Assembly: GCA_947627685.1 (NCBI GenBank)
Contig: CANQWZ010000003.1
Span: forward strand, 1 to 33,397
Source of the DNA: an uncultured Bacilli bacterium
GTDB lineage: Bacteria > Bacillota_I > Bacilli_A > ML615J-28 > CAG-313
Length of the DNA stretch: 33,397 bases
Direction: 5' to 3'
The notes beneath the pieces were generated by a model that worked only from the letters and a program-made list of their open reading frames with translations, made no database searches and was not told where the DNA came from. Positions within the stretch are counted from its first letter, which is position 1. Every line of letters starts with the position of its first letter. Below, piece by piece: positions 16,868 to 24,343 of the stretch. The translations under genes and the position numbers were made by a program.

Positions 16868-18256
16868 TTAAAATTCACAATTTTTAGGTGTTCTAGGAAA
16901 TGGTATAACATCTCTAATATTTTCTATTCCTGTCAAATACATAATAAGTCTTTCAAAGCCCATTCCAAAACCAGAATGTACACATCCGCCATAGCGCCTT
17001 GTATCTAAGTACCAATCAATGCCTTCTTTATCAACATGAAGAGTATCCATTCTTTCAATTAGTTTATCTAAGTTTTCTTCTCTTTGTGATCCACCCATAA
17101 GTTCACCAGCACCAGGAACTACTAAGTCTACTGCCGCAACCGTTTTGTTATCAGGATTTACTTTCATATAATATGCTTTGATATCTTTTGGCCAGTTAGT
17201 GATAAAAACAGGACCATTAAAATATTCAGTTATATATTTTTCGTGTTCTTTAGCAATATCATCATCATAGCTTGGTGTAAATTCCCAATTTATTTTAGCT
17301 TTTTTTAAGATATCAATTACATCATGATGGGTAATTCTTACAAATTTACTATTTAATAAGTTATTGATTCTATCCTTTAGGCCTTTTTCAACAAATGCAT
17401 CAAAGAAAGCTATTTCTTCAGGACAATTATCCATTACAAATTTAACTACAAATTTTAACATTTCTTCTTCAATATCCATAAGTCCTTCTAAATCACAAAA
17501 AGCCATTTCGGGTTCTATCATCCAAAATTCATTAGCATGTGTTTTAGTATTGGAATTTTCGGTTCTAAAAGTAGGGCCAAAAGTATATATATCAGAAAAT
17601 GCCATCGCAAAAGTTTCACCTTGTAATTGCCCAGAACCAGTAATAAAGGCTTGTTTACCAAATAAGTCTTTATTATAATCAATACTGCCATCTTGATTAA
17701 GTGGTAAGTTTTTTAAATCAAGTGTAGTAATTTTAAACATTTGATCAGAACCTTCACAATCAGCACAAGTAATTAATGGCGTATGAACATAAACATACCC
17801 ATTTTTTTGAAAGTATGTATGAATGGCGTATGCTGCAACGCTTCTTACTCTAAATACAGCTGAAAACAAATTTGTTCTTGGTCTTAAATGAGCCACTTCT
17901 CTTAAAAATTCTCTTGTATGTCTTTTGGGCTGTATTGGATAGTTTTCGGGGCAATCACCCAACATTTCAATATGTGTTGCATGGAGTTCTAGTGCTTGCT
18001 TCATTGAAGGAGTAAGTTTTACAATTCCTTTGACAAGTAAAGACATACCTACTCTAAACTTAGAGACGCTTGCAAAATTACTCATTTCATCACTATATAC
18101 TACTTGTATTGATGAAAAACATGAGCCATCGTTAACATTTAAAAAGCCAAATTGGGCTTGTGAACGATTGCTTCTAACCCATCCACATATGGTAACTTCT
18201 TTTTCTGAATAGCAATCTTTTTCTTCGAAAATGGTTTTTATTTTAATTCTTTTCAT
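16868..18256 (-). CDS. asnS: Asparaginyl-tRNA synthetase
   Basis: 462-aa class IIb synthetase, the usual length. It charges tRNA-Asn with asparagine. An N-terminal OB-fold anticodon-binding domain (CGWVRSNRSQAQFGFLNVNDGS, split here at about residues 24-45) precedes the catalytic core. Motif 2 is FRTENSNTKTHANEFWMIEPEM-like (family AsnRS rather than AspRS), and motif 3 is GFGMGFERLIMYLTG near the C-terminus, with the terminal FPRTP. It has its own promoter and a T-box leader with an AAC (Asn) specifier. AGGAGG lies 5 nt before the start, just downstream of the leader terminator. Confidence 0.97.
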   Translation of the reverse strand: MKRIKIKTIFEEKDCYSEKEVTICGWVRSNRSQAQFGFLNVNDGSCFSSIQVVYSDEMSNFASVSKFRVGMSLLVKGIVKLTPSMKQALELHATHIEMLGDCPENYPIQPKRHTREFLREVAHLRPRTNLFSAVFRVRSVAAYAIHTYFQKNGYVYVHTPLITCADCEGSDQMFKITTLDLKNLPLNQDGSIDYNKDLFGKQAFITGSGQLQGETFAMAFSDIYTFGPTFRTENSNTKTHANEFWMIEPEMAFCDLEGLMDIEEEMLKFVVKFVMDNCPEEIAFFDAFVEKGLKDRINNLLNSKFVRITHHDVIDILKKAKINWEFTPSYDDDIAKEHEKYITEYFNGPVFITNWPKDIKAYYMKVNPDNKTVAAVDLVVPGAGELMGGSQREENLDKLIERMDTLHVDKEGIDWYLDTRRYGGCVHSGFGMGFERLIMYLTGIENIRDVIPFPRTPKNCEF

Positions 18257-18267
18257 AAAATCCTCCT

Positions 18268-18530
18268 AAAAAAAGTCCCTAGGCTTTTTGCCTAAGGACG
18301 AATAAACCGCGGTACCACCTTAGTTCAAAGATTATCAAAATCAAATCTTTGCTCTTTTTTGCTTTTTGTCGTAAAAGCCAACGAGTAGTTCTACTAAAAT
18401 AAAAGTATTCTTTCTTCTACTTGCTAAGAAGTGTTCTTTCAAAAGTGCCTTTTCCTATCTTTTCACTATCAATAGGTCACTTATCTAAAAAGCAAGCTTT
18501 TTACTTTTCTTCCTCAAAACGCATTATTAT
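18268..18530 (-). promoter_or_regulatory. T-box riboswitch leader of asnS, AAC specifier
   Basis: Minus strand. Stem I closes with CTTGCT (18491-18496) and AGCAAG (18420-18425). An inner CCTAT/ATAGG apical stem and an AAGTG/CACTT stem follow. In the specifier bulge, GAAAG is followed by AAC (18433-18435), an asparagine codon, matching asnS. A small stem with AAAGATT/AATCTTT lies at 18330-18350. The T-box motif AAGGTGGTACCGCG is at 18308-18321. The terminator stem is 18290-18299 with 18275-18284, followed by seven U (18268-18274). CTAAGG before the T-box can instead pair with CCTTAG of the terminator, forming the antiterminator. Uncharged tRNA-Asn should therefore raise asnS transcription. Confidence 0.95.
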
Positions 18531-18536
18531 GAAAAT

Positions 18537-18565
18537 ATTATATTATATTTTTTATCTTTTGTCAA
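18537..18565 (-). promoter_or_regulatory. Consensus promoter of the asnS T-box transcript
   Basis: Minus strand: perfect TTGACA (18560-18565), 17-bp spacer, perfect TATAAT (18537-18542). It lies directly after the mnmE stop codon (18576-18578), so asnS has its own strong promoter limited downstream by the riboswitch. Confidence 0.9.
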
Positions 18566-18575
18566 AATACATACG

Positions 18576-19937
18576 TTATTTGCCAAGGCAAAATTTTGAA
18601 AACAACTCATCTAAGAGGCTATCAGTTGAAGTTTCACCTATTATTTCACCTAAATAAAGCCAAGCTTTTCTAATATATATATCTACCATATCGATTTGAT
18701 AGCCATCATTTATGGTTTTTTTAGCCTCAATTAAAGCATCGTAAGCTTTTTTTAGTTTTTCGATTTGTCTTGCGTTACTAATATATGTAATATCTTTATT
18801 TTGAATGTTATTTATTTTTAGTTTTTCTAAAATAGCATCTTCTAAAACCATTAGGCTTTTTTCATCTTTAGTACTAATACTAATATAATCTATTTTAGGC
18901 ATATTGATTTGTTTTTTTAAATCAGCTTTATTGACGATTACTAAATGTTTTTTGTTTTTTATTAATTCATATATTTGTTGATCAGCTTCTTCAAATTTGC
19001 TGCTTCCATCTAAAACAAACAAAATAATATCTGCTTTTTTGGTTATTTCTTTAGCCCTTCTTACTCCTATTTGTTCAACTTCATCATAAGTATTTCTAAT
19101 ACCTGCTGTATCGATTAAGTTTAAAGTTACATGTTTTAAATTAACGCTTGCTTCGATAATATCTCTAGTTGTACCAGGTATATTAGTAACAATAGCCTTA
19201 TTTTCTTTTACTAATGCATTTAAAAGGCTACTTTTGCCAACATTAGGTTTGCCAACAATGGCACAGTTTATACCGTTTTTTAAAAGTTTGGCACTAAGTG
19301 AGTCTTCAATTGTTTTATGAATAAGTTTCATGCATTCATTTAAACTAGGAAGAATTTTTTCATTTGTTAATTCAACTACATCGTCGTATTCAGGATAATC
19401 GATATTAACCGATATCGTCGCAATAATATCTAGTAGTTTTTCTCTAAGTGATACAACATATGAGTTAATATTACCATTTAATGCGCTGGTTGCGATTTTT
19501 AGGGCTTCTTTATTTTGGGCATCTATTACATCCATTACTGCCTCTGCCTTAGTTAAATCGATTCTTCCGGCTAAGAATGCTCTTTTGGTAAATTCACCAG
19601 CTGTAGCAGGTCTTGCCCCTTGTAAAACGAGCAATTCATATATTTGATTTGTAACAAACAAGCCACCATGACAATTAACTTCTACGACATCTTCGGTTGT
19701 ATATGATTTAGGACTTTTAAAAATAGAAACTAAAACTTCATCGACTATTTGTAGATTAACAGGATCTATTATATGTCCATACGTAATGGTATGCGTTTTA
19801 ACTTTTGTTAAATCTTTGCCTTTAAAGACTTTATTTACTATTTCTATGCTTTTATCGCCACTTAGTCTAATAATCGCAATAGCACCTTCGCTTTGCGAGG
19901 TCGCAATTCCAATTATGGTATCATCAAAATATTTCAT
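18576..19937 (-). CDS. mnmE: tRNA uridine-5-carboxymethylaminomethyl modification GTPase MnmE
   Basis: 453 aa. With MnmG it modifies the wobble uridine of certain tRNAs. The N-terminal folate-binding domain begins DTIIGIATSQSEGAIAIIR with CHGG at about residue 80. The helical domain is interrupted by the G domain (about 215-375): G1 GKPNVGKSS, switch PGTTRD, G3 DTAG, G4 NKAD. The protein ends in the required C-terminal CLGK. AAGGTG precedes the start. It lies downstream of jag as in many Bacillota, but mnmG and rsmG, its common neighbours, are not in this window. No terminator is obvious after it before the asnS promoter. Confidence 0.97.
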   Translation of the reverse strand: MKYFDDTIIGIATSQSEGAIAIIRLSGDKSIEIVNKVFKGKDLTKVKTHTITYGHIIDPVNLQIVDEVLVSIFKSPKSYTTEDVVEVNCHGGLFVTNQIYELLVLQGARPATAGEFTKRAFLAGRIDLTKAEAVMDVIDAQNKEALKIATSALNGNINSYVVSLREKLLDIIATISVNIDYPEYDDVVELTNEKILPSLNECMKLIHKTIEDSLSAKLLKNGINCAIVGKPNVGKSSLLNALVKENKAIVTNIPGTTRDIIEASVNLKHVTLNLIDTAGIRNTYDEVEQIGVRRAKEITKKADIILFVLDGSSKFEEADQQIYELIKNKKHLVIVNKADLKKQINMPKIDYISISTKDEKSLMVLEDAILEKLKINNIQNKDITYISNARQIEKLKKAYDALIEAKKTINDGYQIDMVDIYIRKAWLYLGEIIGETSTDSLLDELFSKFCLGK

Positions 19938-19974
19938 TATTACACCTTTTTTACTAACTTTTTTTCTTTATAAA

Positions 19975-19983
19975 ATTATATCA
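19975..19983 (-). promoter_or_regulatory. Candidate extended -10 promoter of mnmE
   Basis: Minus strand TGATATAAT (TGnTATAAT) at 19975-19983, giving a start near 19968 and a leader of about 30 nt. No good -35 is seen. A second TATAAT lies at 19990-19995 with TTTAAA 17 bp upstream and is an alternative. Confidence 0.5.
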
Positions 19984-20186
19984 CAATTAATTATATTCTT
20001 AGTTTTTTTAACTTTAAAATGTTTTCAATATTAAAAATAATAGTTTCTAAAAAAGTGTAAACATTTTCAAAAGCAAAAAGAGCATTATTTTATCTTTAAA
20101 ATAATATAATAAAGGTGCTCTTTGTGATATTCCTACCATAATTACAAAGAGAATCCTTAATTTTTATTCAATTCTCGTTTCTTTTT

Positions 20187-20230
20187 AAAAGAAAATACTT
20201 ACCATTAATCCGTGGTAAGTATTTTCTTTT
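20187..20230. terminator. Terminator after jag, strong hairpin
   Basis: Perfect 17-bp inverted repeat (arms 20187-20203 and 20214-20230) with a 10-nt loop, the outer four pairs being A-U. On the minus strand it follows the jag stop codon by a few nucleotides and its 3' arm ends in U residues. It closes the rpmH-rnpA-yidC-jag operon. Confidence 0.85.
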
Positions 20231-20234
20231 TTAT

Positions 20235-20873
20235 TTATTCTTTAGTCTCACTTTGGGCATTTTTTGGTTCAATAACTAAATATCTTCTAGGTTCTACACC
20301 TTCAGAATGAGTAGTAACATCTTTCCAATTGGCAAGTTTAGTGTGAATAACTTTTCTTTCGTAAGCATTCATATATCTTAAATTAGCTGGTATTTTAGTT
20401 TTTGCAACTTCTCTTGCAATTCTAACTGCCATTTTTTCTAATTTTTCGTCTCTATTTTTACGATAGTCACCAATATCAACTTTAACAATTAAGCCACTTT
20501 CTTTTTCGTGATCAAAATATTGATTAACAATTACTGAGGTAATTTGTTGTAGTGCTGCAAGAGTTTGCGAATTGTGACCAATTAAAACGCCATTAGCATC
20601 AGCTGTTGTTATTGAATATTCAACAACATTATCACGCATTTTTCTTTCAACAAAACCATCAATTTGGGCTTCCTTTAAAAATGTTTCTAGGAAGTCCTTG
20701 CCTTTTTTTACGGGATTAGCATCAACAATTACTTGAACTTGAATTTCTTCTCTTGCTTCAACGTTATCACTTATTACATCAAAATACATATCATCTTTTG
20801 CAACACCAAGTTCTTTTACTGCTAAAGCTTCTACTTCTTGTAAATTTTTACCTATATACATTTTTTCTTTCAT
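20235..20873 (-). CDS. jag: Jag/KhpB RNA-binding protein with an altered KH loop
   Basis: 212 aa. Jag-N domain (about residues 3-50), linker, KH domain (about 75-135) and R3H domain (about 145-205) are in the standard order. The R3H signature Arg-x3-His is present (R173, H177). The KH GxxG loop, normally like GKRG, reads GHNS here (99-102), losing the second glycine, so single-strand nucleic-acid binding by this loop may be reduced. KhpB proteins bind RNA and influence cell division and elongation in Bacillota. The gene follows yidC directly and precedes the terminator, the conserved position. AAGGAAG is about 8 nt upstream of the start. Confidence 0.93.
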   Translation of the reverse strand: MKEKMYIGKNLQEVEALAVKELGVAKDDMYFDVISDNVEAREEIQVQVIVDANPVKKGKDFLETFLKEAQIDGFVERKMRDNVVEYSITTADANGVLIGHNSQTLAALQQITSVIVNQYFDHEKESGLIVKVDIGDYRKNRDEKLEKMAVRIAREVAKTKIPANLRYMNAYERKVIHTKLANWKDVTTHSEGVEPRRYLVIEPKNAQSETKE

Positions 20874-20892
20874 ATTAAACGCTTCCTTTTAT

Positions 20893-22290
20893 TTAAATCT
20901 TTTTCTTTAATTTTTCTAATCTTTTAGCACTTGTTTTACTATTTATATACATTTGTGCCATTGAATAAAGGTTACCTATACACCAATAAACACCAAGACC
21001 TGCTTTACTTGTAAAAACAAATAAGCCCATCATTAACATCATCACATACATCATTATCTTCATAGAAGATTGTGAACTATTCTTTTCTTGATTGTATGCT
21101 TGTCTACGGTATAGAGGAATATCATCTTGAGCTTGTTGTTGCGACTTCTTTTGGCGTCTTTGTGCAAGCCACTGACTTAAAAATTGTGTACCAACTACGA
21201 TAATCATCAAAACAATAATACCAATTAATTGTCCCGTTCCGCCTTCACGGTCTAAAAATAAGTTTATACCTAAAAAGCGTGGATTAAGAATATTGGCCCA
21301 GTCGTTTTTAAAAATAGTATTAGCATATGCTTTAGTATATGGTATTCTAGAAACAGCTTGATAAACAGCCATAAAGATTGGGAATTGTAATAAAGGCATC
21401 AAACATCCACTAAGACCTATTTTATATTTTTTATAAAGCTGTGCCATTTCCATTTGTTGCATTTGTTTAGATCTTTCATCTTGACGATTGCCATATTTTT
21501 CTTGTATCTTTGTAAGTTCTGGTTGCATTAGTTGCATTTTAAGAGACATGTCGTTAGTTTTTGCATATATTGGCCAAGCAATTGTACGAACAAGAATGGT
21601 TGTTATAAACAAACCAATAATATAAAAGCCACCTAAAAAATGTGAAAGTTGGAAAATAATCCATGCAATAGGAAAAACCAACAAGTTGTTAAATAAATGG
21701 CTCCAAAATTCTTTACCTGTATAAAAGTGAATTGGTTCTGGACTAGTATAAATTTCATCTGTTTTTAAAACAAAAGCACATACTACATCATTTAAATTAA
21801 GATTTTGTTTATCTTCATAACTTTGATCAATTTGATTTATTACTTCACTTGCTTCTTTGTTAGATGCGGTAGTACAATTTTGGACATAGCTTGCGGCCTT
21901 AACCCATTTGCTATCATCTGATGTATCGGTATCTTTTGCTTCATTTACCAGACTACTATTAATAATATCGGTATAATGTGCAATCTCACTATTTGCAATG
22001 ATGTCATAGCGATATTGATACTTCTTTTTGCCATTTGTAATACCATCTTCAAGAGCATAACTTTTTATTAAATTTATTGCGTCATCTTTTTTCTGCTGTA
22101 AGGTTCTAGTTTCATCGGCACTGTTTAACTTTTTATTTACCCATTCTATTACGTTTTTAATGCCATCTTTATTTTCATCTTCTTGATACAAATTACGATT
22201 TCTAACTTTTCCACAAGAACATGATGTAATAAGAAGCATTAAAAACATAGCTACAGCTAGAAAAATTATTCTATAATTTTTGTTTTTCAT
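20893..22290 (-). CDS. yidC: Membrane protein insertase YidC (SpoIIIJ type, enlarged)
   Basis: 465 aa, against about 260 in typical Bacillota YidC. A signal ends in a lipobox (ITSC, Cys24). A polar extracellular region (about residues 25-190) is followed by the insertase core: WSHLFNNLLVFPIAWIIF, the helix with conserved Arg (TTILVRTIAWP), a cytoplasmic helical hairpin (LMQPELTKIQEKYG), CLMPLLQFPIFMAVY, and the last helices ending GVYWCIGNLYSMAQ. A Gln/Lys-rich loop (about 385-420) separates late helices, and the C-terminus is basic. It inserts and folds inner-membrane proteins. The extra length is mainly the N-terminal ectodomain. GGAGG lies 5 nt before the start, and it overlaps rnpA by 20 nt. 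Confidence 0.96.
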   Translation of the reverse strand: MKNKNYRIIFLAVAMFLMLLITSCSCGKVRNRNLYQEDENKDGIKNVIEWVNKKLNSADETRTLQQKKDDAINLIKSYALEDGITNGKKKYQYRYDIIANSEIAHYTDIINSSLVNEAKDTDTSDDSKWVKAASYVQNCTTASNKEASEVINQIDQSYEDKQNLNLNDVVCAFVLKTDEIYTSPEPIHFYTGKEFWSHLFNNLLVFPIAWIIFQLSHFLGGFYIIGLFITTILVRTIAWPIYAKTNDMSLKMQLMQPELTKIQEKYGNRQDERSKQMQQMEMAQLYKKYKIGLSGCLMPLLQFPIFMAVYQAVSRIPYTKAYANTIFKNDWANILNPRFLGINLFLDREGGTGQLIGIIVLMIIVVGTQFLSQWLAQRRQKKSQQQAQDDIPLYRRQAYNQEKNSSQSSMKIMMYVMMLMMGLFVFTSKAGLGVYWCIGNLYSMAQMYINSKTSAKRLEKLKKKI

Positions 22291-22633
22291 TTATACCTCC
22301 GTTATTTTTTTTGCCAATTAATTTCATTAGAAACTCTGCTTCAGATTGTAACTCTAAATATTTTGCTTGTTTAGAAATTGGTTTAATTACCACAACTAAA
22401 TTATAACCTGGCTTTTCTTTAACATATTTTCTAAAAATATTTCTTGCAATTCTTTTAGCTTTATTTCTTTCAAAAGCTTTTCCGTATTTTTTAGACACTG
22501 AAAAAGCTATACGCATTTGGTTTTGATCACTCTTTTGATAATATATCAAAAAGTTTTTATTAGCAACTTTGTTTTTATTACTAACAATCGAGGCTATTTC
22601 TTGATTTTTCTTTATTCTATATTCTTTTTTCAT
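22271..22633 (-). CDS. rnpA: Ribonuclease P protein component
   Basis: 120 aa. It assists the RNase P RNA in removing tRNA 5' leaders. The RNR region is clear (ERNKAKRIARNIFRKY, residues 55-70), with Lys58 in place of the usual second Arg. The N-terminal IKKNQEIASIVSNK and IAFSVSKKYGKA segments are typical. GAGGT lies 5 nt upstream of the start. It sits between rpmH and yidC, the universal order, and overlaps yidC. The RNase P RNA gene itself is not in the window. Confidence 0.97.
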   Translation of the reverse strand: MKKEYRIKKNQEIASIVSNKNKVANKNFLIYYQKSDQNQMRIAFSVSKKYGKAFERNKAKRIARNIFRKYVKEKPGYNLVVVIKPISKQAKYLELQSEAEFLMKLIGKKNNGGINEKQKL

Positions 22634-22658
22634 ATTTTACCTCAATTAAAAAATAAAT

Positions 22659-22688
22659 GACCACTTAAGTTGTTTGACTGAAGTGGTC
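22659..22688 (-). terminator. Hairpin between rpmH and rnpA, possible attenuator
   Basis: On the minus strand GACCACTT (22681-22688) pairs with AAGTGGTC (22659-22666), with short inner pairing possible in the 14-nt loop, followed by a U-rich but interrupted tail (ATTTATTTTTT). It could partially terminate after rpmH, giving more L34 message than RnpA message, or act as an RNA stability/processing stem. Confidence 0.55.
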
Positions 22689-22710
22689 CAAGTAATTTAT
22701 TTTATTGTTA

Positions 22711-22845
22711 TTAAGCTGATAATACAACTCTACCTTTAGAACGTCTACGTGCTAATACCTTTCTTCCGCCTACAGTTGCCATACGAGCACGGAAACCATG
22801 TGTTTTACTATGTTTACGTTTGTTAGGTTGGTATGTTCTTTTCAT
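22711..22845 (-). CDS. rpmH: Ribosomal protein bL34
   Basis: 44-aa large-subunit protein, the normal length and sequence for bL34: it begins [18 protein letters not shown], then [20 protein letters not shown], and ends RVVLSA. AGGAGGTG lies just upstream of ATG 22845, and a TTGACA promoter is at 22901-22906. First gene of rpmH-rnpA-yidC-jag, transcribed away from dnaA. Confidence 0.98.
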   Translation of the reverse strand: MKRTYQPNKRKHSKTHGFRARMATVGGRKVLARRRSKGRVVLSA

Positions 22846-22877
22846 ATGAGCACCTCCTATTTAAACCATGCTTACTT

Positions 22878-22906
22878 ATTTTACTATAATTTTGCTATAT
22901 TGTCAA
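22878..22906 (-). promoter_or_regulatory. Promoter of rpmH operon
   Basis: Minus strand: perfect -35 TTGACA (22901-22906), 17-bp spacer, -10 TAAAAT (22878-22883). The start would be near 22871, about 25 nt before the rpmH start codon. It lies immediately after the end of the upstream 397-aa gene, for which I see no separate terminator. Confidence 0.8.
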
Positions 22907-22927
22907 GTAATAATACTTTTTTAAATT

Positions 22928-24121
22928 TTATTTATCTGCAAGTTCATTAACATTTATATAATAGTTAGCACTAAAACCAGTTAATTTATTAGCTGTATTT
23001 TCATCAGATGTCTTATAATTTTTACCATTTATAATATCGCCATTCATTGAAACATAAAATCTTTCAATATTTAAACATTCATCTATTTTGTAACTAGTTA
23101 AAATAGAAAGTGTTCTTTGTTTTGAATAAAATCCATATAAAGAATATACTTTAACGTATTCTGAAAAATCGCTATCCTGTGGTGTTATTTTAGCATAAAC
23201 AACTAACTCAATACGTTTTATTTCAGGATAAATATCCCAATCTTCTTCTTTTGTTCTAGCTGCTTTTTCGATAATTGTTAGTAATCTTTGATTTTCTGGC
23301 TTAGCTAAATCTTCTTTTAAATAATCTTCACTATGTTTATATTTGTGTAAATTTTCTCTATTTATTGTACATTCAATTCTAAATTCATCTTCAAAAACTT
23401 CTTTTAGTGAAGTTACCTCAGTTGCTAAATTTTTAGTTATTTTTAAATTAACAGGATCTTCTTTAGGATCAATAAAATTATAAACAGCACTATTAGTTTC
23501 TTTTACTATTTCTCTTTTTTCAGCATTTTTAAATTTCTTAAAATCAAATTCATTAACTTTTACTGAATATTTTATTGAATAAACAGGCTTTTCACCTTTC
23601 TTTTGATAGGTAAGTTCTACATAAAGAATATCTGGTGTTTCATCAAATAAAATATGTTCTGTTTTTTCGTCTTCACTAAATTCTTTGTATTCTTTTGTGG
23701 CAAAAGGTGTACTACTAGTTGTTCCTGCAAATTGATTATAATCATAATCTGAAAAAGTTCTACTACTGTTTGCGGTATCATAATAGCGATAACTTTTTCT
23801 AACCGTTCTTGCTGCAATATAAACTTTAACATTTTCCATTGGTTGGGCTGTAACTAGTTTAACCATTTGAACTTGAATTTCAAATGTTGCTTTTTCATGT
23901 TCACCTATTTGTGTTGTTGTTCCTGTTTGATATTTCGAATCTCTTTCTTCTACTTCTCTTACTAAGACTGCGAAATTATCATCATATGGTAAGTCTTGAT
24001 AATTTTCAAAACGTTTATCGACATTTCTATTAAAAACTAACAATATTATGCCAAATAAAACTAAAGTAAAAACAACAATTATTATTATTTTTAGTTTGGT
24101 TGCTATTTTTTTAGTTTCCAT
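22928..24121 (-). CDS. Hypothetical membrane-anchored protein between rpmH and dnaA
   Basis: 397 aa, family not recognised. Start set at ATG 24121, 6 nt after GAGG; the ATG at 24133 overlaps that site. Lys-rich N-terminus, one membrane helix (about residues 10-30), then a long extracellular region rich in charged and aromatic residues with predicted beta strands (for example ATFEIQVQMVKLVTAQPM and ILYVELTYQKKGEKPVYSIK). No lipobox, sortase motif or catalytic motif seen. In most Bacillota rpmH and dnaA are direct divergent neighbours; here this gene is inserted between them and faces away from dnaA, sharing the oriC upstream region. Its promoter is not clear within 24122-24343. Confidence 0.8.
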   Translation of the reverse strand: METKKIATKLKIIIIVVFTLVLFGIILLVFNRNVDKRFENYQDLPYDDNFAVLVREVEERDSKYQTGTTTQIGEHEKATFEIQVQMVKLVTAQPMENVKVYIAARTVRKSYRYYDTANSSRTFSDYDYNQFAGTTSSTPFATKEYKEFSEDEKTEHILFDETPDILYVELTYQKKGEKPVYSIKYSVKVNEFDFKKFKNAEKREIVKETNSAVYNFIDPKEDPVNLKITKNLATEVTSLKEVFEDEFRIECTINRENLHKYKHSEDYLKEDLAKPENQRLLTIIEKAARTKEEDWDIYPEIKRIELVVYAKITPQDSDFSEYVKVYSLYGFYSKQRTLSILTSYKIDECLNIERFYVSMNGDIINGKNYKTSDENTANKLTGFSANYYINVNELADK

Positions 24122-24203
24122 AATCCACCTCATTGTATTTTATTTTATCATATTATTTGTTGTTTTGCAAGTTAAATAACATTTTTATTATTTTTTTATC
24201 AAC

Positions 24204-24280
24204 TTATCCAAAATGTGGATAAAATGTTTATTTTTTATCTATTTTTATTGTGGAAAAAATGTGGATAACTATGTGGAAAA
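24204..24280. other. DnaA-box cluster upstream of dnaA (oriC part 1)
   Basis: Five DnaA boxes within 77 bp: TTATCCAAA 24204-24212 (8/9), TGTGGATAA 24214-24222 (exact, reverse), TGTGGAAAA 24249-24257 (8/9), TGTGGATAA 24260-24268 (exact), TGTGGAAAA 24272-24280 (8/9). They lie just before the dnaA promoter region, so they can serve both origin binding and dnaA autoregulation. The rest of 24122-24343 is A/T-rich. Confidence 0.92.
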
Positions 24281-24297
24281 GAAAATATACTAACTGC

Positions 24298-24326
24298 TTT
24301 AATTTTTTCGTAAAATATGTTATCAT
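24298..24326 (+). promoter_or_regulatory. Candidate dnaA promoter
   Basis: TGTTATCAT (24318-24326) forms an extended -10 with a poor -35 TTTAAT (24298-24303) 17 bp upstream. The start would fall on the ribosome binding site (GGAGG 24332-24336). An alternative -10 TATACT lies at 24286-24291, next to the last DnaA box. Neither is certain. Confidence 0.4.
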
Positions 24327-24343
24327 ATTTTGGAGGTGATTTT

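Noticed and set aside
20105-20110. TATAAT on the plus strand as promoter of an intergenic small RNA
   Set aside because: No -35 at 16-18 bp and no TG extension; likely chance.
22907-22930. Small AAGTA/TACTT hairpin with T6 as a terminator after the 397-aa gene
   Set aside because: The T-run is on the plus strand while the gene is on the minus strand, and the stem is only 5 bp of weak pairs.
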